DNA of 50,600 bases from contig CALHIR010000042.1 of the NCBI GenBank assembly GCA_938030705.1, forward strand, positions 1 to 50,600, in the 5' to 3' direction. Positions 45,321-50,600 of this stretch are shown in pieces (position 1 is the stretch's first letter; the number at the start of each line of letters is the position of its first letter). The translations under genes and the position numbers were made by a program. The notes under the pieces are model-generated. The model saw only the letters and a program-made list of their open reading frames with translations, had not been told where the DNA came from and ran no database searches. The stretch is from Candidatus Poseidoniaceae archaeon (GTDB lineage: Archaea; Thermoplasmatota; Poseidoniia; Poseidoniales; Poseidoniaceae).

Positions 45321-46103
45321 ATGGCTCACCACATCGAGATGTTGGGGACGGGCAACGCCTTCCTCCCACACGGGCGGCACCATTCCTTCGCCTTCCTCGA
45401 CGGGCGCCACATCATCGACGCACCCCCGACGGCACTCGCCGGGCTTCGCCGTGCCGGGCACGATGTTGCTGGCGTTCGAACGGTCTTCGTCACGCATGTC
45501 CACGGCGACCATGTGTTTGGTTTCCCGTTCCTGTTGCTGGAACGCAAATACATCTCGGACAGAGAAGGCGAACAACCGCTGACCGTTGTTGGTACCCCCT
45601 TCGTAAAAGAACGATTAACGCATCTTTGTCAGCTTGCTTTTCCCGGCTCGCTGGACAGCATGATCGAACAAATCAACTGGGTCATGGAGGACAAAGGCCA
45701 ACTGGATGACGGATGGCGGTGGGAGCGGTTTGAAGTTCACCATGACGATGCGGTGGAACCTCACGGCTACCGATTTGAACACGAAAGCGGCGCCTCCTTC
45801 GTTCACAGCGGGGACTCCGGCCCTTGCGAGACCCTTTACGACGCGATTGAGCGCTCCCATCTTGCTGTCCTGGAAATGGGCTTCCCCGACTGGGTTCCCT
45901 CAACCCATCACCACAAACCCATGGACATTAGGGCCCTTGCCGAGCGCTGCTTGACGCCATTGGGCATCACGCACACCTACATCGATGATCAAAGCCCTTA
46001 CCCCAAACTTCTCGAAGACACCGAACCGGTGTTTCCACCCCATGTGGTTCAACTTCACGACGGTGACCTCATCCGTTGGAATGGGAAATCATGGGAATTT
46101 TGA
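45321..46103 (+). CDS. Metallo-beta-lactamase-fold hydrolase (RNase Z-like)
   Basis: A 260-residue protein with the MBL start EMLGTGNAFLP and the zinc-binding THVHGDHVFGFP (HxHxDH, near 56-61). Further ligands are likely in SGDSG (Asp) and the late THHHKP. RNase Z and related phosphodiesterases share this layout, but RNase Z-specific arms are not obvious, so a general hydrolase call is safer. The ATG at 45321 is used; the frame is open upstream in another register. It is divergent from the CysJ-like gene with 131 bases between, including a CTATATC near 45235 that may be a TATA element. The gene precedes the candidate replication origin. Confidence 0.85.
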   Translation: MAHHIEMLGTGNAFLPHGRHHSFAFLDGRHIIDAPPTALAGLRRAGHDVAGVRTVFVTHVHGDHVFGFPFLLLERKYISDREGEQPLTVVGTPFVKERLTHLCQLAFPGSLDSMIEQINWVMEDKGQLDDGWRWERFEVHHDDAVEPHGYRFEHESGASFVHSGDSGPCETLYDAIERSHLAVLEMGFPDWVPSTHHHKPMDIRALAERCLTPLGITHTYIDDQSPYPKLLEDTEPVFPPHVVQLHDGDLIRWNGKSWEF

Positions 46104-46322
46104 GAACGACTTTCGGTTCGATTTCATTTGCAAAGGTGTTCATTTTTCATTTTCTGGCATCTCTTTATATCCGGAAGTGAGGCGTACACTTCTTCCAAAA
46201 TTCACGCCTCCCATTTCTTCCCGTGGACAGGCATATAAGGGGGACTCGGACTCACGGGGAACATGGCGTTGAGTCGGCAAAAGACTCTCTCGTCTTTGGT
46301 ATAAATAAGGAGGTGAATTCAC
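46104..46322. other. Candidate replication origin region with inverted repeats upstream of orc1/cdc6
   Basis: This 219-base gap has several dyads: GAAGTG/CACTTC (46174-46192 region), GAGGCGT/ACGCCTC (46179-46185 and 46204-46210), TTCCCGTG (46218-46225) against CACGGGGAA (46253-46261), and GAGTC/GACTC near 46271-46287. A tandem GGACTC GGACTC sits at 46242-46253. T-rich and A-rich stretches at 46141-46170 could unwind easily. ATATAA at 46233-46238 is a likely TATA box, and AAGGAGGTGA at 46307-46316 is a strong ribosome site for the gene at 46323. Archaeal origins commonly flank orc1/cdc6; no exact match to a known ORB consensus was found. Confidence 0.5.
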
Positions 46323-47564
46323 ATGGAAACCAACATCTTCGACAAGTTTGTTTCCAAGAAAACCCTCTTCAAAAACAAAGAACATCTTCGCCATAATTTC
46401 AGACCTCATCGCCTTCCGCATCGAGAAGAAGAAATCGAGAAGATCTCCTACAACCTATGGGAAGCCCTCAAAGGCCACATCCCGAGCAACATGACGCTTT
46501 ACGGAGTAACCGGTGCCGGAAAGACCGCTGTCACCGATTACGTCTGCCATCACCTCCGTGCCAAAGGCGAGACCATGGGTCGTCAGGTTGAATCTATCAT
46601 GGTAAACTGCCGTCAAATCGACACCCAATACAGGGTGTTGAGTCATATCGGCAATTCACTGCTTGAAGACTTTGAGCAGGATGAAATCCCGTTCACTGGA
46701 TGGCCCACCGATCGCGTCTTCAACGAACTCATTCGACGAATGGACCGAAGAGGAGGCGTGTTTGTTATTGTCCTCGACGAGATTGACCACCTCGTGAGAA
46801 AGGTCGGTGATGACCTGCTCTACAACCTAACCAACATGAATTCCTCGCTTAAAACTGCCCGAGCCTGTGTGATTGGTATTTCCAACGACCTCAAATTCAC
46901 CGACTTCCTTGACCCTCGTGTTCGGTCTCGACTCGGCCAATTGGACGTCCTCTTCCGTCCTTATGATGCAGAACAACTCCAAGACATTCTTCGCCAGCGC
47001 GCCCAAGAAGGGCTTAACGCTGAAGCCATTGGGCCGGGAGTCATCGAACTCTGCGCTGCCCTCGCTGCGCAGGAACATGGTGATGCTCGATGTGCGCTTG
47101 ACTTGCTCCGGATTTCAGCGGAGAGGGCCGAACAATCCGGCGAGAATGTGGTGAATCAAAACCACGTCCGCATCGCTCAAAGCCAAATTGAATCCGACCA
47201 GATGACACCGGTCATCGCCTCTCTCCCAAGCCAGCAGAAACTGGTTCTGGCCGCCATTCTGGTGAACGAACAGAACGGCCTTCGGAATGTTCAAACTGGC
47301 CAAGTGTACGATATCTATCGACAGGCTTGTCAACACATTCGTCAAAACCCATTGACTCAGCGCAGAATTTCAGGACTCATTTCGAATCTTGACATGCTGG
47401 GTTTGGTGACGGCACGAACGGTGAGCAAGGGGCGCTATGGACGCTCAAAGGAGATCAACTCCTGTATTCCAGCCAACGTTGATGTGCGAAATATCATGTC
47501 AACGGCGGAGGAAGAAATGCTCGTGGTCTTCAACGCCAACTACCACCACCAAACATCCCTTTGA
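46323..47564 (+). CDS. Orc1/Cdc6 replication initiator
   Basis: A 413-residue AAA+ ATPase that recognises archaeal replication origins and helps load the MCM helicase. Walker A is GVTGAGKTA (61-69), Walker B FVIVLDEIDHL (about 147-157), and RSRLGQL lies at the expected sensor/arginine-finger region after DPRV. The C-terminal third is a winged-helix DNA-binding domain (QRRISGLISNLDMLGLVTARTV). The start at 46323 has AAGGAGGTGA seven bases upstream. The length is normal for archaeal Orc1/Cdc6. An origin is likely in the preceding gap. Confidence 0.95.
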   Translation: METNIFDKFVSKKTLFKNKEHLRHNFRPHRLPHREEEIEKISYNLWEALKGHIPSNMTLYGVTGAGKTAVTDYVCHHLRAKGETMGRQVESIMVNCRQIDTQYRVLSHIGNSLLEDFEQDEIPFTGWPTDRVFNELIRRMDRRGGVFVIVLDEIDHLVRKVGDDLLYNLTNMNSSLKTARACVIGISNDLKFTDFLDPRVRSRLGQLDVLFRPYDAEQLQDILRQRAQEGLNAEAIGPGVIELCAALAAQEHGDARCALDLLRISAERAEQSGENVVNQNHVRIAQSQIESDQMTPVIASLPSQQKLVLAAILVNEQNGLRNVQTGQVYDIYRQACQHIRQNPLTQRRISGLISNLDMLGLVTARTVSKGRYGRSKEINSCIPANVDVRNIMSTAEEEMLVVFNANYHHQTSL

Positions 47565-47632
47565 CGGGCCAGTGAACCTCAAGGGTCGCTCCGTTCGGTG
47601 TGCTTAAATGCAGTACGCCAGTCGGCGAGAAC

Positions 47633-48181
47633 ATGAGCGACGATGAAACCGGCCAAGCCACGGATGGCAAGGTGCCCGTTTATGCCTCTGCTTTGGTCTT
47701 CCTTGGCGTCTGGGGATTGGTTCTTGCTGCTTTGAACATGTTCAGCATGGCACACCCAACCTACCACGTCTCGTGGGGAGGTCTGTTGACCTTTGAAGCA
47801 ACCAACGCGGCTTTCGGCGACGCAAAGGACGGTTTCCACTATGAAATACTCGGCGACACCATCTTCATCGCTGGCTGTGTTGCCCTCATCGCCTTCGGAG
47901 CTCGAACCGTGAACGAGCGTCATTCCATGTCCGAATGGAGCAAAGGATTGCTCATCAATGATACTTGGCCGGCTCTCAACGACCCAGGCCTCGGTGGCGG
48001 TCAACGCACCATGGCTGCTTGGTGCCTCCTGCTCGGCCTCGCCTTCTACCTCTACTTCGGTGTCGCCCACCAGGGATGGATAGACGTCGGCGTCTATTCC
48101 GTGACCATCGCTCTCATGGCTTCGGGGTTCGCTTTGAACCACGCCAGCCGAGTGCCACCCGGCGACGACAAAATCGATTGA
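47633..48181 (+). CDS. Small polytopic membrane protein, unknown function
   Basis: A 182-residue protein from the ATG at 47633 (GTG 47600 is an upstream alternative). About four hydrophobic helices are visible, near 20-40, 70-90, 125-145 and 150-170. A charged loop carries NERHSMSEWSKG, and the tail is hydrophilic (PPGDDKID). No known motif was recognised. It follows orc1/cdc6 by 68 bases and ends 11 bases before the convergent glycosyltransferase stop codon, so it may share the initiator's transcript. Confidence 0.6.
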   Translation: MSDDETGQATDGKVPVYASALVFLGVWGLVLAALNMFSMAHPTYHVSWGGLLTFEATNAAFGDAKDGFHYEILGDTIFIAGCVALIAFGARTVNERHSMSEWSKGLLINDTWPALNDPGLGGGQRTMAAWCLLLGLAFYLYFGVAHQGWIDVGVYSVTIALMASGFALNHASRVPPGDDKID

Positions 48182-48192
48182 AGCCAACCCGT

Positions 48193-49290
48193 TCAACGCT
48201 TGTGACCGTTTCGACCAAGCAGGGCGTCTATGCACCCCAAGAACAAACCTTGCCAAAGTGCTACGCTCCAGCGAAAAGTCAATCGCCGCACGCCAAGCAT
48301 GGCGATGAATTTGTTTTGGGGGGTCGTTCGCAATACCTCACGATTCACGACCCCAAGCCGTCCGCGCCACAAGAAGATCTCGTGAACGACGAGCAAACCC
48401 AAGGAAACGAGGAGGACCTTTCCTTCCCAAGCCTCGAAGATGCTCAGACCAACGGTCAGACTGCCCGAAAGCAGACCCCATGCGACCGGGACACCTGAGA
48501 GGATGATGCCGAGCCAAATGGGGAAGAGGCAGAGCACCATGGTTGAACTTCCGAGGAAATCAAAACCAGGTCCTTGTCGTCGGCGTTTCGGGTGATGGCG
48601 AATTATTCTCAGGTGGGCTCTCGCATCCCTTTTGCGTTTGGCCAAGAAGTGAGCGGCGCCTGTTTCAGGCACATGCTTGACCAAGGCATCACGTGCATAG
48701 ACGATGATACCGCCGGCTTCGATGAGTCGAAGACTGACTTCCATGTCTTCGGCATGGTACCAATTCGGGTCAAACCCTCCAACTTCCAACAGCGCTTCCC
48801 GATGAAACATCGAACAGGGGCCGTTGGCCAGGCTGGTTCGTCGTGGTCGAGCCCGATATTTGGCTGCAATTTCCACAGAACGAAGACGACTTACCAAATC
48901 GTTGGCCTGCTCAAACACCGTTCTGCCTGTGACCGCCACGATTCGCTCGTGCTCAGAAATCGGTTGAATGTTGGCCACCATGTTGGCCACCCAATCCTGT
49001 TCGGGGCGCACATCGATGTCCGTGATGGCAACCCAGTCCCCCGAAGCATGCTCAACCGCCCACTGGCGTCCGGCCGACAAGCCAAGGGGAGGCTGGTGAT
49101 GGACGGTCACCGGGAGGCCTCGTTCACCAGTTGGGTCGTGATACGGCGATAACACCGCCTCAGCCCCATCGTCTGAACCGTCGTTCACCACCAGAATTTC
49201 GATGTGAGGATAGGTTTGGTTGAGCAAGGCGTCCAAACAGCCTTTAATCCAATGAACGCCGTTACGGACGCAGACCGAAACGGAGACCAT
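48193..49290 (-). CDS. GT2-family glycosyltransferase with C-terminal TM segments
   Basis: A 365-residue glycosyltransferase. The GT-A domain starts VSVSVCVRNG, has VVNDGSDD (about 34-41), the metal-binding DID at 91-93 and the catalytic ED in YHAEDMEVSLRL. After a GP-SMF loop the C-terminal 130 residues hold about two or three hydrophobic helices. The family transfers a sugar to lipid or polysaccharide acceptors at the inner membrane face. ATG 49290 is used; GTG 49302 four codons upstream is possible. The gene begins 12 bases after the stop codon of the CoA-biosynthesis fusion, so they are co-transcribed. A different GT2 enzyme lies at the left end of the window. Confidence 0.85.
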   Translation of the reverse strand: MVSVSVCVRNGVHWIKGCLDALLNQTYPHIEILVVNDGSDDGAEAVLSPYHDPTGERGLPVTVHHQPPLGLSAGRQWAVEHASGDWVAITDIDVRPEQDWVANMVANIQPISEHERIVAVTGRTVFEQANDLVSRLRSVEIAAKYRARPRRTSLANGPCSMFHREALLEVGGFDPNWYHAEDMEVSLRLIEAGGIIVYARDALVKHVPETGAAHFLAKRKRDARAHLRIIRHHPKRRRQGPGFDFLGSSTMVLCLFPIWLGIILSGVPVAWGLLSGSLTVGLSIFEAWEGKVLLVSLGLLVVHEIFLWRGRLGVVNREVLRTTPQNKFIAMLGVRRLTFRWSVALWQGLFLGCIDALLGRNGHKR

Positions 49291-49302
49291 TGGCCCCTCC
49301 AC

Positions 49303-50322
49303 TCAAACCACCTCAAACAATTCCAAGAGGCGGCGGCATCGCGCTTTGGTTTTGAGGCTGCTTGGTTGGGCGACCACACCAACACCGGGCTGACCGTAGA
49401 GAACAACCGCATGCAGCGGAACATGAAGGTGGATGTACAACGGTGCGAGATCTTCCTCGCCGTCGACCACGATCACCGTGGGCTCCTCAAGTTGAGCAGC
49501 TTCGAAAATGACCTCTTTGAGTTCAGGCGTGAGCACACCTGCCGGGTTGGGCACTTCCATGACGTGGGTAAACGGTGAAAGGTCCACCTGTTCATCCACC
49601 GCCAGCGCCGTGCGTTTGGTTTGGCCATCGATGAACCCCATGTCGGGAACGATGTCGAGAGCAAGAAGCGTTGAGACCGTTACGTCGCCAACGGCAATGA
49701 GAATGGTTTGCGAAGTGTCAATATCCTCCAGGGCCGCCATCATCGCCACCTCGGGCGTTGATTCTGGGCCTTGATACAGCGTACCCATAGGCGTTTTCAA
49801 TTCGGGTTCAGCCCGAGGGTGCATGCGCAAAACTCGCCCTTCCCATTCGGGAGAAAACCAGGGATGGCCGTCCACGTCCACCATACCGTTGCGAATACGG
49901 GACGAACTGATGATGTCACCCCCAACATCGGTCAGATGAGCAACTTCGACGATGTGGAGCGGATCGAGCCCGTTGGCTATTCGACGTTCATTGATGCGAT
50001 CACACTCGGCTTTTGTTTCTGGCGTGGCGACGATAGCGTCCGCCTTCCGATGGGTGGGGGCGGGACCGTGGTGGTCGATCAGTTCATGGACGGAGACACG
50101 GGTTGGGGCATTGGATGCTACCCAATTCAACACTTCATCCCGACGCGTTTCAAAGGATTGCATGTTAACGGATTTTTGGTCTGCCATGCTATCGTTGGTC
50201 AGATGAACTTCAATTCGGGCCGCTGCTCGGCACGCTGCATGAAGGAGAAGACGATGCCCTGCGTGAAGGCGGTCAAAGGTGCCCCCAACCAAACAAAGTT
50301 GGAACTGCGGGGATGCTCCCAT
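49303..50322 (-). CDS. Bifunctional phosphopantetheine adenylyltransferase / GTP-dependent dephospho-CoA kinase
   Basis: A 339-residue fusion of the last two CoA-making steps. The N-terminal half is a nucleotidyltransferase with GGTFDRLHAGHRLLL (the HxGH loop, near 13-27) and ISSSRIR (near 144-150), the archaeal PPAT type. The C-terminal half (about 175-339) is the DUF359 GTP-dependent dephospho-CoA kinase, seen in GDVTVSTLL, GFIDGQTKR, PAGVLTPEL and VDGEEDLAPL. The length equals the sum of the two domains. Separate proteins are the usual form, so the fusion makes the coupling explicit. CoA made here is the substrate of the PPTase in the synthase operon. Confidence 0.88.
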   Translation of the reverse strand: MGASPQFQLCLVGGTFDRLHAGHRLLLHAACRAAARIEVHLTNDSMADQKSVNMQSFETRRDEVLNWVASNAPTRVSVHELIDHHGPAPTHRKADAIVATPETKAECDRINERRIANGLDPLHIVEVAHLTDVGGDIISSSRIRNGMVDVDGHPWFSPEWEGRVLRMHPRAEPELKTPMGTLYQGPESTPEVAMMAALEDIDTSQTILIAVGDVTVSTLLALDIVPDMGFIDGQTKRTALAVDEQVDLSPFTHVMEVPNPAGVLTPELKEVIFEAAQLEEPTVIVVDGEEDLAPLYIHLHVPLHAVVLYGQPGVGVVAQPSSLKTKARCRRLLELFEVV

Positions 50323-50395
50323 GAATGTTGGGTCCGTTTTCGGCCTTTGAGTTCATCGCCAAAAAAGAGAGAAAACAGCGCTTTGAATGACTGTG

Positions 50396-50455
50396 CCCCG
50401 ATACCTAACGGCCTTGTTCACTGTTTCCTCCGAGGCCTGACCCTCGGTATCGGGG
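50396..50455. other. Perfect nested hairpin near the right end of the window
   Basis: CCCCGATACC (50396-50405) pairs with GGTATCGGGG (50446-50455), a perfect 10-bp stem extended to 11 by G50395-C50456. An inner stem GGCCT/AGGCC (50410-50414 with 50433-50437) sits inside, giving a nested structure of about 60 bases. The surrounding gap 50323-50600 has no gene that I can support. It could be a structured RNA, an rRNA-type processing stem or a control element. The left of the gap is AT-rich (AAAAAAGAGAGAAAA near 50361). Confidence 0.5.
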
Positions 50456-50600
50456 CGTGCTGTCCGGTAAGGTGGTTGTCTTGCGTTCATTCTTGCGTCG
50501 CACAAGGACCCATAACCCACCGATGGTTTACCGCATTTGCACCGGAAGTCACTCCCCGAAGGGTCGTCCCAGTCTTCGATTGCGGCCGTACACGTGGTGT

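Noticed and set aside
46302-46309. TATAAATA next to the orc1/cdc6 start taken as the TATA box
   Set aside because: It is only about 20 bases from the start codon and overlaps the start of the strong ribosome site, so a transcript could not include that site. The ATATAA at 46233-46238 fits better.
50396-50600. tRNA, SRP RNA or RNase P RNA at the right edge
   Set aside because: The stem is too long for a tRNA acceptor, and none of the conserved motifs of SRP or RNase P RNA was seen.
50523-50600. A short open frame running off the right edge (MVYRICTGSH)
   Set aside because: It has no clear ribosome site and no recognisable protein, so a partial gene could not be supported.

Overview
The window looks like a chromosomal segment of a marine euryarchaeon, most likely Marine Group II (Candidatus Poseidoniales) or a close relative. 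Archaeal markers are an Orc1/Cdc6 initiator, CDP-archaeol synthase (CarS), a TBP-like protein, a fused archaeal phosphopantetheine adenylyltransferase / GTP-dependent dephospho-CoA kinase, and GGTGA/GGAGG-type ribosome binding sites. Giant acidic Asp-rich surface proteins with a C-terminal membrane anchor, moderately high GC, tight gene packing and several bacterial-type enzymes fit that lineage. The assignment is inference from gene content; no phylogeny was run.

Layout. 1-5765 (+): the end of an unidentified gene, a GT2 glycosyltransferase, a small membrane protein, and a translationally coupled trio (TGATG overlaps) of two exported proteins with Cys/His motifs near the N-terminus plus a His-containing multi-pass membrane protein. 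5766-7619 (-): ABC exporter. 7723-13317 (+): a 1,864-residue subtilase with 15 Ca-binding-type repeats. Then tRNA-Gly(UCC), carS, an M28 lipoprotein peptidase, a membrane alpha/beta hydrolase and a small membrane protein. 17835-28240 (-): fabI, a 2,943-residue iterative synthase and a phosphopantetheinyl transferase in one operon. 28357-37720 (-): a 1,982-residue surface protein, a hypothetical, a TBP-like protein, a TatD-like hydrolase and an anchored secreted protein. 37819-40945 (+): hotdog thioesterase, degenerate EF-Tu/SelB-like protein, Pro-rich membrane protein. 40946-43221 (-): PfkB kinase and biotin carboxylase. 43474-50322: a SLOG-fold protein, a CysJ-like reductase, a metallo-beta-lactamase-fold hydrolase, orc1/cdc6 with a candidate origin, a membrane protein, a second GT2 enzyme and the CoA-biosynthesis fusion. 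The last 278 bases carry a strong nested hairpin.

Most interesting system: the fabI / megasynthase / PPTase operon. It encodes nearly every activity of a bacterial-style fatty acid or polyunsaturated-fatty-acid synthase: KS, malonyl-type AT, a second unusual KS, three ACPs, KR, DH, enoyl reductase and the ACP-activating transferase. It sits in a genome that also has the archaeal ether-lipid enzyme CarS. The synthase has odd features: all three ACPs carry Thr where the phosphopantetheine Ser is expected, a vestigial fourth ACP-like segment lies between AT and KS2, and Glu replaces the second DH catalytic residue. Two perfect dyads lie in the 116-base gap before fabI. The thioesterase, biotin carboxylase and CoA-biosynthesis fusion elsewhere in the window could supply or unload this pathway, but that link is inference.
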